From positions 741,769-805,768 of the forward strand of contig NZ_FOYH01000001.1 of the NCBI RefSeq assembly GCF_900116015.1: a DNA stretch of 64,000 bases, given 5' to 3'. Every line of letters starts with the position of its first letter. Position 1 is the first letter of the stretch. Positions 24,191-34,874 of the stretch are shown here, in pieces. The translations under genes were made by a program, and so were the position numbers. The notes beneath the pieces were generated by a model that was not told the origin of the DNA, ran no database searches, and saw only the letters and a list, made by a program, of their open reading frames with translations. The DNA is from Enterobacter sp. kpr-6. Lineage in GTDB: Bacteria > Pseudomonadota > Gammaproteobacteria > Enterobacterales > Enterobacteriaceae.

Positions 24191-25549
24191 ATGAGCAGAG
24201 CAATAGATTCGCTTGAAAGATTTCTGCTTCCTTTTGCCGTTAAAATAGGAAAGCAACCGCACGTTAATGCCATCAAAAACGGTTTTATTAAATTAATGCC
24301 GCTGACGCTGGCGGGGGCCATGTTCGTATTAATAAATAACGTTTTCTTAAGTTTTGGCGAGGGATCGTTTTTTTATTCATTAGGTATCCGGCTGGATGCG
24401 TCAACTATTGAAACATTAAACGGATTTAAAACCATCGGCGGCAACGTCTATAACGGCACCCTGGGGATCATGTCGTTAATGGCACCGTTTTTTGTCGGTA
24501 TGGCGCTGGCCGAAGAGCGCAAAGTCGATCCGATGGCCGCCGGTTTGCTGGCGGTGGCCTCTTTTATGACCGTCACCCCGTACAGCGTGGGGGATGCCTA
24601 CGCCGTTGGCGCAAACTGGCTCGGCGGGGCGAATATTATTTCCGGGATTTTGATAGGCCTGGTGGTGGCGGAGATGTTCACCTTTGTGGTGCGCCGCAAC
24701 TGGGTGATCCGCCTGCCGGAAAGCGTACCGCTGTCGGTTTCCCGCTCGTTCTCCGCGCTGATCCCCGGCTTCCTCATCCTCTCAGTGATGGGCATCCTCT
24801 CCTGGGCGCTGGCGGCGTGGGGCACCAACTTCCACCAGGTGATGCTCGATTCGGTGGCAAAACCGCTCTCCTCGATGGGCAGCGTGGTCGGCTGGGCGTA
24901 TGTGATTTTCAACTCCCTGCTGTGGTTCTTCGGCGTGCATGGTTCGCTTGCACTGACCGCGCTGGAAAACGGCATTATGACGCCGTGGGCACTGGAAAAC
25001 ATGGCACTGTACCAGCAGTACGGCTCGGTTGAAGCGGCGCTGGCTGCCGGGAAAACCTTCCACGTCTGGGCAAAACCGATGCTCGATTCATACGTGCTGC
25101 TCGGCGGCTCCGGGGCCACGCTTGGGCTTATCATCGCCATCTTTATCGGTTCGCGCCGCGCTGACCATCGCCAGGTCGCTAAACTGGCGCTGCCTTCCGG
25201 CATCTTCCAGATTAACGAACCGATCCTCTTTGGCCTGCCGATTATCATGAACCCGGTGATGTTTATTCCGTTCGTGCTGGTGCAGCCGGTGCTGACGGCG
25301 ATCATGTTAATCGCCTACTACATGGGCATCATTCCGCCGGTGACCAACATCGCGCCCTGGACGATGCCGAGCGGTCTGGCCGCCTTCTTTAATACCAACG
25401 GCAGCGTCGCGGCGTTTTGTGTGGCGATATTCAACCTTGGCGTTGCCACCCTGATTTATCTGCCGTTCGTGCTGGTCGCCAATAAAGCGCAGGCGACGAT
25501 TGAAGAAGAAGAGAGCGAAGAAGATATCGCCAACGCACTGAAATTTTAA
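24191..25549 (+). CDS. chbC: PTS chitobiose-specific EIIC permease
   Basis: The product is 452 residues, an integral membrane protein that translocates and phosphorylates chitobiose. Many hydrophobic segments are visible. The EIIC lactose/cellobiose-family motif containing the substrate-binding glutamate appears in [23 protein letters not shown]. The tail is acidic ([15 protein letters not shown]). chbA begins 25 bases downstream after a GGGAG ribosome-binding site. Confidence 0.96.
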   Translation: MSRAIDSLERFLLPFAVKIGKQPHVNAIKNGFIKLMPLTLAGAMFVLINNVFLSFGEGSFFYSLGIRLDASTIETLNGFKTIGGNVYNGTLGIMSLMAPFFVGMALAEERKVDPMAAGLLAVASFMTVTPYSVGDAYAVGANWLGGANIISGILIGLVVAEMFTFVVRRNWVIRLPESVPLSVSRSFSALIPGFLILSVMGILSWALAAWGTNFHQVMLDSVAKPLSSMGSVVGWAYVIFNSLLWFFGVHGSLALTALENGIMTPWALENMALYQQYGSVEAALAAGKTFHVWAKPMLDSYVLLGGSGATLGLIIAIFIGSRRADHRQVAKLALPSGIFQINEPILFGLPIIMNPVMFIPFVLVQPVLTAIMLIAYYMGIIPPVTNIAPWTMPSGLAAFFNTNGSVAAFCVAIFNLGVATLIYLPFVLVANKAQATIEEEESEEDIANALKF

Positions 25550-25574
25550 TCACCGAACCCCGGGAGAAAAAACG

Positions 25575-25922
25575 ATGTTAAATCTGGATGATGTGCCGGA
25601 CACCGAACTGGCCACGGACGAACTGGAAGAAGTGGTGATGGGGTTAATCATTAACTCCGGACAGGCAAGAAGCCTGGCATATGCAGCGCTGGCGCTGGCA
25701 AAAGCAGGCGACTTTGCGGGTGCGCAGGCTAAAATGACACAGTCGCATTCTGCCCTTAACAAGGCGCACCGTGTCCAGACGCAGTTAATCGAGCGCGATC
25801 AGGGTGAAGGCAAAATGAAGGTCAGTCTGGTGCTGGTTCACGCCCAGGATCACCTGATGACCTCCATGCTGGCGCGCGAACTGATTGTTGAGTTGATCGC
25901 GCTTCACGAAAAAGTGCACTAA
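25575..25922 (+). CDS. chbA: PTS chitobiose-specific EIIA component
   Basis: The product is 115 residues, a helical trimeric EIIA of the lactose/cellobiose family. It passes phosphate from HPr to ChbB. The phosphorylated histidine is H89 in [14 protein letters not shown], and [17 protein letters not shown] near residues 23-39 is the family signature. chbR follows 14 bases downstream. Confidence 0.96.
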   Translation: MLNLDDVPDTELATDELEEVVMGLIINSGQARSLAYAALALAKAGDFAGAQAKMTQSHSALNKAHRVQTQLIERDQGEGKMKVSLVLVHAQDHLMTSMLARELIVELIALHEKVH

Positions 25923-25936
25923 AACAGGAGTCACAG

Positions 25937-26776
25937 ATGATGCCATCGCCGGTGTTAACTCAGGAAATCAAAACCGCCCGTGAACAGCAGTTGTTTAACG
26001 GACGCAATTTTCACGTCTTTATCTATAACAAGACCGAGAGCATCAGCGGGCTGCATCAGCATGACTACTACGAGTTCACTATCGTCCTGACGGGGCGTTA
26101 CTATCAGGAAATTAACGGCAAGCGGGTTCTGCTTGAGCGCGGCGATTTTGTGTTTATCCCTATGGGGTCGCACCACCAGAGCTTTTACGAGTTTGGCGCA
26201 ACGCGTATTCTCAACGTCGGCATCAGCCGGCAGTTTTTTGAAACGCACTATCTGCCGCTGCTGCCGTTCTGTTTTATCGCCTCGCAGGTTTATCACGTCA
26301 AAAATGCATTTTTAAGCTATATCGAGTCGGTGATCGCCTCGCTGAACTTTCGCGATAATGAATTTGATGAATTTATCGAAGTGGTGACCTTTTATATTAT
26401 GAACCGCCTGCGCCATCATCGGGAAGAAACGGCGCAGGACACCATTCCATTATGGTTGAAAACCACCGTGGAAGAGATGCACGATAAATTAAAGTTCGGC
26501 GAAAACGCGATAGAAAATATGGTGAGTTTATCCGGCAAATCGCAGGAGTATTTAACGCGGGCAATGCAGCGTTATTATGCGAAAACGCCGATGCAGATTA
26601 TTAATGAAATTCGCATTAATTTTGCCAAGAAGCAACTGGAAATCACCAATTTCTCGGTCACCGATATTGCCTATGAAGCGGGTTTTAGCAGTCCCGGATT
26701 ATTTATTAAAACGTTTAAGAAGTTCACCTCTTTTACGCCGGGCAGCTACCGCAAGCATCTGACGACTATTAACTGA
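25937..26776 (+). CDS. chbR: AraC-family transcriptional regulator of the chb operon
   Basis: The product is 279 residues. An N-terminal cupin sensor domain ([19 protein letters not shown]) is followed by a C-terminal AraC-type double helix-turn-helix (about residues 175-275, with [33 protein letters not shown] split across the two motifs). In E. coli it represses or activates chb depending on the deacetylated chitobiose-6-phosphate made by ChbG. It is encoded in the middle of the operon it controls. An ACAGGAGTC ribosome-binding site precedes the start. Confidence 0.94.
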   Translation: MMPSPVLTQEIKTAREQQLFNGRNFHVFIYNKTESISGLHQHDYYEFTIVLTGRYYQEINGKRVLLERGDFVFIPMGSHHQSFYEFGATRILNVGISRQFFETHYLPLLPFCFIASQVYHVKNAFLSYIESVIASLNFRDNEFDEFIEVVTFYIMNRLRHHREETAQDTIPLWLKTTVEEMHDKLKFGENAIENMVSLSGKSQEYLTRAMQRYYAKTPMQIINEIRINFAKKQLEITNFSVTDIAYEAGFSSPGLFIKTFKKFTSFTPGSYRKHLTTIN

Positions 26777-26813
26777 ATGGCGGCGCGAGTCGGTCGCCCG
26801 GAAGGAGCAGATT

Positions 26814-28160
26814 ATGGATCAGAAATTAAAAGTCGTGACAATTGGCGGCGGCAGCAGCTATACGCCTGAATTACTTGAAGGGTTTATTAAGCGCTATCAC
26901 GAACTGCCGATTGATGAGCTCTGGCTGGTGGATGTCAAAGAGGGCGAAGAGAAGCTCAACATCATCTATGACCTCTGCCAGCGAATGATTGCAAAAGCGG
27001 GCGTGCCGATGAAAGTCTTTAAGTCGCTCGATCGCCGCGCCGCGTTGCAGGATGCCAGCTTTGTCACCACACAGTTGCGCGTCGGCCAGCTTCAGGCGCG
27101 TGAACTGGACGAGCGCATTCCGCTCAGCCACGGCTATCTCGGTCAGGAAACCAACGGCGCGGGCGGGCTGTTCAAGGGATTGCGCACCATCCCGGTGATT
27201 TTCGACATCATTAAAGACGTCGAAGAAATCTGCCCGCAGGCCTGGGTCATCAACTTTACCAACCCGGCGGGGATGGTGACGGAAGCGGTTTATCGCCACA
27301 CAAACTTCAAACGCTTTATCGGCGTCTGCAATATTCCGATCGGCATGAAAATGTTTATCCGCGATGTGCTGGCGATGAAAGAAGAAGATGAGCTTTCCAT
27401 CGATCTGTTTGGCCTCAACCACATGGTGTTTATTAAAGATGTGTGGGTGAACGGCGAATCGCGCTTCAGCGAGCTGATGGACGGCGTGGCCTCCGGGACG
27501 ATGGCGGCGGCGTCGGTAAAAAATATTTTCGACCTGCCGTTCAGCGAAGGCCTTCTGCGGGCGCTGAATCTGCTGCCGTGCTCCTATTTGCTTTATTACA
27601 TCAAGCAAAAAGAGATGCTGGCCATCGAGATGGGCGAATACTACAAGGGCGGCGTGCGTGCTCAGGTGGTGCAGAAGGTGGAGAAAGAGCTGTTCGATCT
27701 CTACAAAGATCCTGAGCTTGCGGTGAAGCCAAAAGCGCTGGAGCAGCGGGGCGGGGCCTATTACTCCGACGCCGCCTGCGAGGTGATCAACGCGATTTAC
27801 AACGACAAACAGGTGGAGCACTACGTTAACGTGCCGCACCACGGGCAGATCGACAATATTCCGGCTGACTGGTCGGTGGAAATGACCTGTATCCTGGGCC
27901 GCGACGGGGCTAAACCGCACCCGCGCCTGACGCATTTTGACGAAAAAGTGCTGGGGCTGATCTACACCATCAAAGGTTTTGAGATTGCGGCAAGCCAGGC
28001 GGCGGTCAGCGGCGAATTGAACGATGTGCTGCTGGCGCTGAATTTAAGCCCGCTGATCCATTCCGACATGGATGCCGAAAAACTGGCGCGCGATATGCTG
28101 ATCGCCCATCAGAAATGGCTGCCGCGCTTTGCCGGGGCGATCCACGCTTTTGACCAGTAA
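26814..28160 (+). CDS. chbF: 6-phospho-beta-glucosidase (GH4), chitobiose-6-phosphate hydrolase
   Basis: The product is 448 residues, glycoside hydrolase family 4. It needs NAD and a divalent metal to split phosphorylated chitobiose or cellobiose after uptake. The NAD-binding motif [16 protein letters not shown] is at residues 8-23. The family motifs [14 protein letters not shown] and [10 protein letters not shown] (the latter with the metal-binding cysteine) and GLNHMVF follow. A GAAGGAG ribosome-binding site precedes the start; chbG follows 11 bases after the stop. Confidence 0.95.
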   Translation: MDQKLKVVTIGGGSSYTPELLEGFIKRYHELPIDELWLVDVKEGEEKLNIIYDLCQRMIAKAGVPMKVFKSLDRRAALQDASFVTTQLRVGQLQARELDERIPLSHGYLGQETNGAGGLFKGLRTIPVIFDIIKDVEEICPQAWVINFTNPAGMVTEAVYRHTNFKRFIGVCNIPIGMKMFIRDVLAMKEEDELSIDLFGLNHMVFIKDVWVNGESRFSELMDGVASGTMAAASVKNIFDLPFSEGLLRALNLLPCSYLLYYIKQKEMLAIEMGEYYKGGVRAQVVQKVEKELFDLYKDPELAVKPKALEQRGGAYYSDAACEVINAIYNDKQVEHYVNVPHHGQIDNIPADWSVEMTCILGRDGAKPHPRLTHFDEKVLGLIYTIKGFEIAASQAAVSGELNDVLLALNLSPLIHSDMDAEKLARDMLIAHQKWLPRFAGAIHAFDQ

Positions 28161-28171
28161 AGGAGAAGCAG

Positions 28172-28930
28172 ATGGAACGCGTACTGATCGTAAATGCCGA
28201 TGATTTTGGCCTCTGCCGGGCGCAAAACTACGGCATCGTTGAGGCGCATCGCAACGGGCTGGTGACGTCTACCACCGCGATGATGAATGCGCAGGCCGTG
28301 GAACATGCGGCGGCGCTGAGTCAGACGCTGCCGGACCTCGCGGTAGGGATGCATTTTGTGCTCACGCTGGGCGCGCCGCTGACGCCCATGCCGACGCTGA
28401 CCCGCGACGGCCAGTTGGGTAAATGGGTGATGACGATGGCGGAAGAGGGCGACCTGCCGCTGGAGGAGATTGCCCGCGAACTGGACGCCCAGTATCAGCG
28501 CTTTATCGCTGTATTCGGACGTCCGCCGACCCACATCGACAGCCATCATCACGTGCATATGCAGGCCTCGATTTTCCCGCTGGTGGCGGCGTTTGCTAAA
28601 GAGAAAGGCGTGAAGCTGCGCATTGACCGCGATATTGTCCGTCAGTGCGGGTTAACGGCGGATGGTGCGCGCAGTACGGACGGGTTTTCCAGCGCGTTTT
28701 ACGGCGAGGCGATTTCGCAGGCGCTGTTCCTGAAAACGCTGGATGATTCCACCGCACGCGGCGAGGCGTCGCTGGAGGTGATGTGTCATCCGTCGTTTGT
28801 TGATGCGACGCTGATGAACAGCAAGTACTGCTATCAACGGCTGGCTGAACTCGACGTGCTGACTTCGCCAGAGCTGAAAATGGCGGTGGCCGAACGCGGA
28901 TACCGGCTGGGTAGCTGGCGCGATCTCTGA
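28172..28930 (+). CDS. chbG: Chitooligosaccharide deacetylase
   Basis: The product is 252 residues, YdjC-like family. It removes one acetyl group from chitobiose-6-phosphate, producing the ChbR inducer and ChbF substrate. Metal-binding motifs are NADDFGLC at residues 8-15 and HIDSHHHVH at 121-129. An AAAGGAGAAG site precedes the start. It ends the operon at a hairpin shared with convergent katE. Confidence 0.94.
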   Translation: MERVLIVNADDFGLCRAQNYGIVEAHRNGLVTSTTAMMNAQAVEHAAALSQTLPDLAVGMHFVLTLGAPLTPMPTLTRDGQLGKWVMTMAEEGDLPLEEIARELDAQYQRFIAVFGRPPTHIDSHHHVHMQASIFPLVAAFAKEKGVKLRIDRDIVRQCGLTADGARSTDGFSSAFYGEAISQALFLKTLDDSTARGEASLEVMCHPSFVDATLMNSKYCYQRLAELDVLTSPELKMAVAERGYRLGSWRDL

Positions 28931-28942
28931 CGCTATACAAAG

Positions 28943-28975
28943 AAAAAAACCGCCGCCAGGGAGGGCAGCGGTTTT
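28943..28975. terminator. Bidirectional terminator between chbG and katE
   Basis: A stem AAACCGCCGCC/GCAGCGGTTTT, flanked by A runs on the left and T on the right, lies between the two convergent stop codons. Confidence 0.8.
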
Positions 28976-28987
28976 CGTATGACGGCT

Positions 28988-31246
28988 TTACGCCGGAATC
29001 GCGCGGATTTTACTCGACCGCGACCAGACGCGGTGCGCAGCAAGTTGCGTCAGGAAGTCATCGACAAAACTTCCGCTGGCGCTGTCAGCCTCAACAATGC
29101 CTTCTTCCCCCTGCGTATCCACTCTCAGCGTTTGTTTGAACTGGCGGGCATCCCCGACCAGCGCAATCGGCTTCAGGTGCTTGTACGCTTCCAGCAGATA
29201 ATAATTGGCGTCGCCGCTGGTAAACAGGCTGTCGAGCGTGCCGCCAGGGACGATCACGCCGTCCACCGTCAGCGACGGCGAACCGGCAAAGGTGCCTGCG
29301 ATGGTAATAACGCTGCCGTCATCGGCGGTCAGTTCACCCATCCGGGAGTAGAGCAGTTTGGCATGAACGCCTTTCGCTTTTAGTCCTTGCAGAATGCTGA
29401 GCAGTTCGCTGGCCTGCACGCCTTCGTTCAGCAAAATCGCCACCACGCGACCCTTCACACCGCCATCCGGTACGGCATAGAGACTCAGGGCCGGATCTTT
29501 TTGCAGACCGTTGACCTCTTTCGGTGGCGCAATGTTGAGCTGCTCGTCGGTAAGCGTGATGCCGAGGTTTTTCGCCACCGCCTGGGCCAGCGTAATGTCG
29601 ATGCGCACAAGCTGATCGACCACGCGCTCACGAATATAGGCGCGCACCACTTTGCTCAGTTCGAAGCTGAAGGCGTCAATAATATGCTGCTGCTCAAACG
29701 GCGTCTGGCTTTGCCAGAACAGGCGCGGGTGGGCGTAATATTCGCCAAACGACGGGCTGCGCTCGCGCACTTTGTGCCCTTCAACACGTTCCTGATAGCT
29801 TTCGAATCCGCCGCGGGAAGGCGCGGGCGGCGTCTCACGCGGCCAGTTGTCGTTGATCGAATTTGGCTCGTAGTTAGCCGGATTGGTATCAATATCCATG
29901 CGATGCATACCGTCGCGCTGGAAGTTGTGATACGGGCAGGTCGGGCGGTTGATCGGGATTTCGTGGAAGTTCGGCCCGCCGAGGCGACTGATCTGGGTGT
30001 CGGTATAGGAGAACAGACGGCCCTGTAACAGCGGATCGTTGGTAAAGTCCAGGCCGGGGACGATGTGACCAGGGTGGAACGCGGCCTGTTCGTTTTCGGC
30101 GAAGAAGTTATCCGGGTTGCGATTAAGCGTCATTTTACCGACGCGCTGCACCGGCACCAGTTCTTCGGGGATCAGTTTGGTCGGATCGAGCAGATCGAAG
30201 TCGAATTTGAACTCGTCCTCTTCAGGGATCAACTGCAATCCCAGTTCATATTCCGGGTAATCGCCGGCTTCAATCGACTCCCACAGATCGCGGCGGTGGA
30301 AATCAGGATCGCGCCCGGTCAGTTTTTGCGATTCGTCCCAGACCAGCGACGCTTTCCCGGCGACCGGTTTCCAGTGGAAGCGAACAAACGTGCCTTTGCC
30401 TTCGGCATTAACCAGCCGGAAGGTGTGAATACCGAAGCCTTCCATGGTGCGGTAGCTGCGCGGAATGCCGCGATCCGACATCGCCCAGATCACGTTATGC
30501 AGCGTTTCCGGTTGCAGCGACACATAATCCCAGAAGGTGTCGTGGGCGCTTTGCCCCTGCGGGATCGCCCAGTGCGGCTCTGGTTTTACCGCGTGAACAA
30601 AATCGGGAAACTTATGCGCGTCCTGAATGAAAAACACCGGCGTGTTGTTACCGACGAGATCGAAAATACCCTCTTCGGTATAAAACTTGGTGGCGAAACC
30701 GCGAATATCACGCACCGTATCCGCGGAACCGGCCCCGCCCTGAACGGTGGAGAAGCGCACAAACACCGGGGTAATTTTATCGGGATCGGAGAGGAAATTG
30801 GCTTTGGTAATGTCGCTCAGGCTTTTATAAGGCTGGAAGTAGCCGTGCGCGGCCGAGCCACGGGCGTGAACAATACGCTCCGGGATACGCTCGTGGTCAA
30901 AGTGGGTGATTTTCTCACGCAGAATAAAATCTTCCAGCAGCGTCGGCCCACGCGTACCGGCGCGCAGCGAGTTCTGATCGTCTGCAATGCGCACCCCCTG
31001 ATTGGTGGTGAGCGCATAATTTTCGCTGCCCTTACGAAAGGTTTCCAGCGAGTTGAGCTTTTCATTCGAGGTGTCCGGCGCTTTCAGGCTGCCGGGGGCC
31101 GTTGGCTGCTCGCCCGGCGGCGTAGGTTCAGGTGTCGGGCGGTGGGAGTTATCTTCAGGGGCGAGGGAGTCCAGCCCCGGTTTGGATTCACTGGCGTCAT
31201 GCACCGGTGAGGGGTGGAATTTTGGGTTTTTCTCATTATCGGACAT
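28988..31246 (-). CDS. katE: Catalase HPII (hydroperoxidase II)
   Basis: The product is 752 residues, a large-subunit monofunctional catalase. It dismutates hydrogen peroxide in stationary phase under RpoS control. The catalytic histidine is H127 ([12 protein letters not shown]), the partner asparagine N200 ([10 protein letters not shown]), and the heme tyrosine lies in [14 protein letters not shown]-terminal class I glutamine amidotransferase/DJ-1-like domain covers about residues 595-752. ATG 31246 is chosen because the upstream ATG at 31255 directly abuts the AGGAG site. Confidence 0.97.
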   Translation of the reverse strand: MSDNEKNPKFHPSPVHDASESKPGLDSLAPEDNSHRPTPEPTPPGEQPTAPGSLKAPDTSNEKLNSLETFRKGSENYALTTNQGVRIADDQNSLRAGTRGPTLLEDFILREKITHFDHERIPERIVHARGSAAHGYFQPYKSLSDITKANFLSDPDKITPVFVRFSTVQGGAGSADTVRDIRGFATKFYTEEGIFDLVGNNTPVFFIQDAHKFPDFVHAVKPEPHWAIPQGQSAHDTFWDYVSLQPETLHNVIWAMSDRGIPRSYRTMEGFGIHTFRLVNAEGKGTFVRFHWKPVAGKASLVWDESQKLTGRDPDFHRRDLWESIEAGDYPEYELGLQLIPEEDEFKFDFDLLDPTKLIPEELVPVQRVGKMTLNRNPDNFFAENEQAAFHPGHIVPGLDFTNDPLLQGRLFSYTDTQISRLGGPNFHEIPINRPTCPYHNFQRDGMHRMDIDTNPANYEPNSINDNWPRETPPAPSRGGFESYQERVEGHKVRERSPSFGEYYAHPRLFWQSQTPFEQQHIIDAFSFELSKVVRAYIRERVVDQLVRIDITLAQAVAKNLGITLTDEQLNIAPPKEVNGLQKDPALSLYAVPDGGVKGRVVAILLNEGVQASELLSILQGLKAKGVHAKLLYSRMGELTADDGSVITIAGTFAGSPSLTVDGVIVPGGTLDSLFTSGDANYYLLEAYKHLKPIALVGDARQFKQTLRVDTQGEEGIVEADSASGSFVDDFLTQLAAHRVWSRSSKIRAIPA

Positions 31247-31450
31247 TGCACACATCTCCTGCTTTTATGGCTGATATGACCTCAAGACCTTATTAAAGAT
31301 AGAACAATCTGCCATGTTGACGGCTAAGCCTGCCTGACGATTTTTCACGGGGCGTGGAGAGGAAAAGCAGCGGGGCGCGACGAACCGGGGTGCAATCAGC
31401 TATGATAGGGATTGCCCGTTTGTAGAATTTGCTTTAGTGAACCGTTGCTT

Positions 31451-31699
31451 ATGAAATCATTCCGTCAACAAAATCGCCCTGTCATTAGCTATGTGCCACG
31501 CGTGGAGCCCGCCCCGCCCGATCATGCCCTGAAAGTCGACGGGTTACGGGATGTGTGGCAGTTGCGCGGAAAATTTGTCGCCTTTGTGTTAATGGGCGAT
31601 CACTTCCGGCGCTCACCGGCGTTTGGCGTGGCAGAAGCAGCCCAGCGCTGGGCGGATCAGATGCGGCAGGAAGGGGAAATTGATGAAGGTAAGGCGTAG
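31451..31699 (+). CDS. cedA: Cell division modulator CedA
   Basis: The product is 82 residues. E. coli CedA was described as restoring division after over-replication in dnaAcos mutants and binds DNA. Conserved stretches are FRQQNRPVISYVPRVEPAPP, RDVWQLRGKFVAFVLMG and FRRSPAFGVAEAAQRWA. The frame opens at 31412 with an unrelated extension; ATG 31451 matches the family start. It is divergent from katE and convergent with tcyP through a shared terminator. Confidence 0.92.
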   Translation: MKSFRQQNRPVISYVPRVEPAPPDHALKVDGLRDVWQLRGKFVAFVLMGDHFRRSPAFGVAEAAQRWADQMRQEGEIDEGKA

Positions 31700-31722
31700 C
31701 GCGGTGTACGCAGAAATTCGAT

Positions 31723-31756
31723 AAAAAAAGTCCGGCAACGTTGCCGGACTTTTTTG
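31723..31756. terminator. Bidirectional terminator between cedA and tcyP
   Basis: AAAAAAAGTCCGGCAACG pairs with TTGCCGGACTTTTTT, a near-perfect palindrome with A and T runs on both sides, suited to both convergent transcripts. Confidence 0.9.
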
Positions 31757-31758
31757 TT

Positions 31759-33150
31759 TTAGCGATGCGCCAGTTCGGCGTCTTCTTCGCTGTCGAGAAC
31801 CGTTTTATCGGTTTGCTTCAGCCACTGGCTGGTGAGCGTCCCGGCGGTCATCGAACCGCTCACGTTCAGCGCGGTGCGGCCCATGTCGATCAGCGGTTCA
31901 ACAGAAATCAGCAGCGCTACCAGGGTGACCGGCAGCCCCATCGCGGGCAGCACAATCAGCGCGGCGAAGGTTGCGCCACCGCCCACACCCGCCACACCGG
32001 CGGAGCTGACGGTTACGATACCCACCAGGGTGGCAATCCACATCGGGTCCAGCGGGTTAATGCCCACGGTCGGCGCAACCATCACCGCCAGCATTGCCGG
32101 GTACAGACCCGCACAACCGTTCTGACCAATGGTGGCACCAAAAGAGGCGGAGAAGCTGGCGATGGATTCCGGCACGCCCAGACGACGGGTTTGCGCTTCG
32201 ACGTTCAGCGGAATAGACGCGGCGCTGGAGCGGCTGGTGAAAGCAAAGGTCAGCACCGGCCAGACTTTGCGGAAGTATTTCAGCGGGCTGATGCCGTTCG
32301 CGCCCAGCAGGATGCCGTGCACCACAAACATGATCGCCAGGCCCAGGTAGGACGCGATCACGAAGCTGCCGAGTTTAATGATGTCCTGCATGTTAGAACC
32401 GGCGACCACTTTGGTCATCAGCGCCAGCACGCCGTACGGCGTCAGTTGCATCACCAGACGCACCAGCTTCATCACCCAGCTTTGCAGCGTGTCGATGGCG
32501 GTCAGTACGCGCTGGCCTTTCGGCGCATCATCTTTCAGCAGCTTGAGCGCTGCCACACCGAGGAATGCGGCGAAGATCACCACGCTGATAATCGAGGTCG
32601 GATTCGCCCCGGTCAGATCGGCAAACGGGTTTTTCGGCACGAAGGAGAGCAGCAGTTGCGGCACGCTCAGATCGGCAACTTTGCCCGCGTAGTTGGTTTC
32701 AATGGCGGTCAGGCGCGCGGTTTCCGCAGTGCCCTGTACCAGCCCTTCAGCGGTCAGGCCAAACAGATTGGTGACCAGCACACCTACCAGCGCGGCAATC
32801 AGCGTGGTAAACAGCAGGGTGCCGATGGTCAGGAAGCTGATTTTACCCAACTGGGAAGCGTTGTGCAGACGGGCCACCGCGCTCAGGATCGAGGCGAAGA
32901 CCAGTGGCATAACGATCATTTGCAGCAGTTGCACATAGCCGTTACCGACGACGTTAAACCACTGAATGGAGTCTTTCAGTACCGGGTTGTCGCTGCCATA
33001 AATAAGCTGAAGCGCGAAGCCAAAGATGACGCCGATGACCAGACCTGTCAGCACTTTTTTTGCCAGGCTCCACTGTTTGTTGCGGGTTTGCGCCAGCAGC
33101 AACAGCAAAGCCACGAACACCACAATGTTCGCGATTAATGGAAAATTCAT
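31759..33150 (-). CDS. tcyP: L-cystine/sodium (or proton) symporter TcyP
   Basis: The product is 463 residues, dicarboxylate/amino acid:cation symporter family. In E. coli YdjN/TcyP imports cystine. About eight hydrophobic segments are visible. The transport-core motifs [12 protein letters not shown] (serine-rich hairpin) and [20 protein letters not shown] are present. The ATG giving [10 protein letters not shown] is chosen; the frame begins two codons earlier at TTG. It starts 5 bases after a GGAGATTGGGG stretch. Confidence 0.96.
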   Translation of the reverse strand: MNFPLIANIVVFVALLLLLAQTRNKQWSLAKKVLTGLVIGVIFGFALQLIYGSDNPVLKDSIQWFNVVGNGYVQLLQMIVMPLVFASILSAVARLHNASQLGKISFLTIGTLLFTTLIAALVGVLVTNLFGLTAEGLVQGTAETARLTAIETNYAGKVADLSVPQLLLSFVPKNPFADLTGANPTSIISVVIFAAFLGVAALKLLKDDAPKGQRVLTAIDTLQSWVMKLVRLVMQLTPYGVLALMTKVVAGSNMQDIIKLGSFVIASYLGLAIMFVVHGILLGANGISPLKYFRKVWPVLTFAFTSRSSAASIPLNVEAQTRRLGVPESIASFSASFGATIGQNGCAGLYPAMLAVMVAPTVGINPLDPMWIATLVGIVTVSSAGVAGVGGGATFAALIVLPAMGLPVTLVALLISVEPLIDMGRTALNVSGSMTAGTLTSQWLKQTDKTVLDSEEDAELAHR

Positions 33151-33281
33151 CCCCAATCTCCTGATTTATTATCCGATGGCGTCATTAACGCCTCTCTTGT
33201 TGGCGCAAGGTTAGCAGAAGTGTGATGCAGCGCTTATATCCAAATGGAATGGGTTATAAAAAAACGCGTCGTTTAGCCTGG

Positions 33282-33872
33282 TTATTGTTCAATCTGGTGA
33301 TGAATAAAACGATTAAACTCCGATTGCAGCGAATTGATCATCTCGGATGACCAGCGCACTGCACTGTTTTCGGGCAACGACTGCGGCATCCATACCGCCC
33401 AGGTAAAGAGCGCCATGCATAATACCCGCTCCAGTTGATTGCCTTTTTGCGGCATCAGGATCGGCAGGCGGAAGCGCCAGCGGCACGGCCAGAGCAGCGG
33501 CACGCCAGCGGGCGTTAGCATGTCGGCAAGAATATGGCTCAAGTAACCGAGCACCAGGCCCTGCAGCGCATCCGCCGGAATGAGCCAGCTATCAGGCACT
33601 TTAAGATAGAAGAGGGTGAGGGCGATAAACACCGCCAGCAGGCTGTGCGTAAATCCCCGGTGCCCAAAGGCGCGGGCGATGGGTTTGGAGATCCATTTCA
33701 TGCGCTGGCCGAGGGTTGATTTCGGGTGGTCAATATCCGGCAGCAGACAGGTCAGGATCGCAGAAGGAATAATATGCCACCAGTCACTCTGCGCCAGCAC
33801 AGGGGTCAGCTCAGCGTTTTTGGCAAACACTGCGCAGGCAATGGAAAAAAGGAAGTGGCCTTCCGCCGTCAT
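33282..33872 (-). CDS. ydjM: SOS-regulated inner-membrane metal-dependent hydrolase YdjM
   Basis: The product is 196 residues, YdjM family (LexA-regulated, putative membrane-bound hydrolase). Several membrane segments are visible. Conserved motifs include PDIDHPKSTLGQR, GHRGFTHSLLAVF and SHILADMLTPAGVPLLWP, whose Asp/His residues suggest metal binding. The frame is open to 33887; ATG 33872 matches the family start MTAEGH. A perfect LexA box lies just upstream. Confidence 0.93.
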   Translation of the reverse strand: MTAEGHFLFSIACAVFAKNAELTPVLAQSDWWHIIPSAILTCLLPDIDHPKSTLGQRMKWISKPIARAFGHRGFTHSLLAVFIALTLFYLKVPDSWLIPADALQGLVLGYLSHILADMLTPAGVPLLWPCRWRFRLPILMPQKGNQLERVLCMALFTWAVWMPQSLPENSAVRWSSEMINSLQSEFNRFIHHQIEQ

Positions 33873-33888
33873 GATCAAACCCACCAAA

Positions 33889-33922
33889 CTGTCGAAGTAT
33901 ACAGTATAGGGTTTTTATACAG
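33889..33922 (-). promoter_or_regulatory. LexA boxes upstream of ydjM
   Basis: CTGTCGAAGTATACAG (33889-33904, plus strand) is an exact CTGT-N8-ACAG LexA site. A second half-matched site (TAGGGTTTTTATACAG, 33907-33922) follows at near-helical spacing. E. coli ydjM is a known LexA target with closely spaced sites. Confidence 0.85.
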
Positions 33923-33969
33923 TAGGCGGAAGTAGTGACGGTGTAACTCTTTGTCACAATCATTTAACG

Positions 33970-34731
33970 CTAGCGAGCCAGCCAGCCGCCATCCACCGCG
34001 AGGGTGTAGCCATTGATATAGTCTGATGCCTGCGAGCTAAGAAACACCGCCGCACCCTGCATATCTTCTGGCTTGCCCCAGCGCCCGGCGGGAATACGAT
34101 CGAGGATTTCCTGATTGCGCTGCGCATCTTCACGCAGTTGCTGGGTGTTATTGGTGGCCATGTAACCTGGGGCGATGGCATTGACGTTGATGTTATGCGC
34201 TGCCCACTCATTAGCCAGCAGGCGCGTCAGTCCCATCACACCGCTTTTAGAGGCGGTATAAGAGGGCACCCGGATGCCGCCCTGAAATGAAAGCATGGAA
34301 GCAATGTTAATGATTTTGCCGCCGCCGCCCTGCGCGACGAACTGGCGTGCCACCGACTGGGAAAGGAAAAATACCGATTTCAGATTGAGGTTAATAACGT
34401 CATCCCAGTCCTTTTCGTTGAAGTCGAGCGCGTCGGCGCGGCGGATGGTTCCGGCGTTATTGACCAGAATGTCCACGTGGCCCATTTTCGCGACGGTTTC
34501 ACTGACGACATTTTCCAGCGCCGCCTGCTGGCTTAAATCGGCCTGAATCGCCATAAAGCGACGGCCCAGTGCGCTGACTTTCTGTTCGGTTTCATGCGGG
34601 TATTTGCGGTTCACACCGACAATGTCACATCCCGCTTCGGCAAGCCCGACGCTGATCCCCTGACCAAGCCCGGTATCACAGCCGGTTACAATGGCGACTT
34701 TTCCTTTAAGACTAAAGGCATCCAGTATCAT
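33970..34731 (-). CDS. kduD: 2-dehydro-3-deoxy-D-gluconate 5-dehydrogenase-like SDR
   Basis: The product is 253 residues, a short-chain dehydrogenase closely resembling KduD. KduD interconverts 2,5-diketo-3-deoxygluconate and 2-keto-3-deoxygluconate in pectin or hexuronate breakdown. The NAD motif TGCDTGLGQG is at 16-25; NNAG, the catalytic serine in NIASMLSFQGG, and YTASK are present. The C-terminus is NGYTLAVDGGWLAR. It has no kdu neighbours: it stands alone between ydjM and hxpB, where K-12 has no such gene. It may be a paralogue with altered substrate. Confidence 0.88.
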   Translation of the reverse strand: MILDAFSLKGKVAIVTGCDTGLGQGISVGLAEAGCDIVGVNRKYPHETEQKVSALGRRFMAIQADLSQQAALENVVSETVAKMGHVDILVNNAGTIRRADALDFNEKDWDDVINLNLKSVFFLSQSVARQFVAQGGGGKIINIASMLSFQGGIRVPSYTASKSGVMGLTRLLANEWAAHNINVNAIAPGYMATNNTQQLREDAQRNQEILDRIPAGRWGKPEDMQGAAVFLSSQASDYINGYTLAVDGGWLAR

Positions 34732-34874
34732 ATTTACTCCGGCTGACAGGGTTAGGAAGGCGTAGCGCCTGATGAAAGGATCATAGAAGGAAGGCCAGGG
34801 AAACTCAAATGTTTGTGAAATAGCGTTTCAGAAAAATTGATGCGGGTAACAAAGTCATTGTTACCCGCCGGAAA

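Noticed and set aside
29387-31210. Two long ORFs antisense to katE
   Set aside because: Both lie opposite conserved catalase coding sequence and show no independent domain.
31741-33138. A 465-codon ORF antisense to tcyP
   Set aside because: Composition (Gln/His/Arg-rich) is that of a complementary frame of a membrane protein; no ribosome site or family match, and it starts within the shared terminator.
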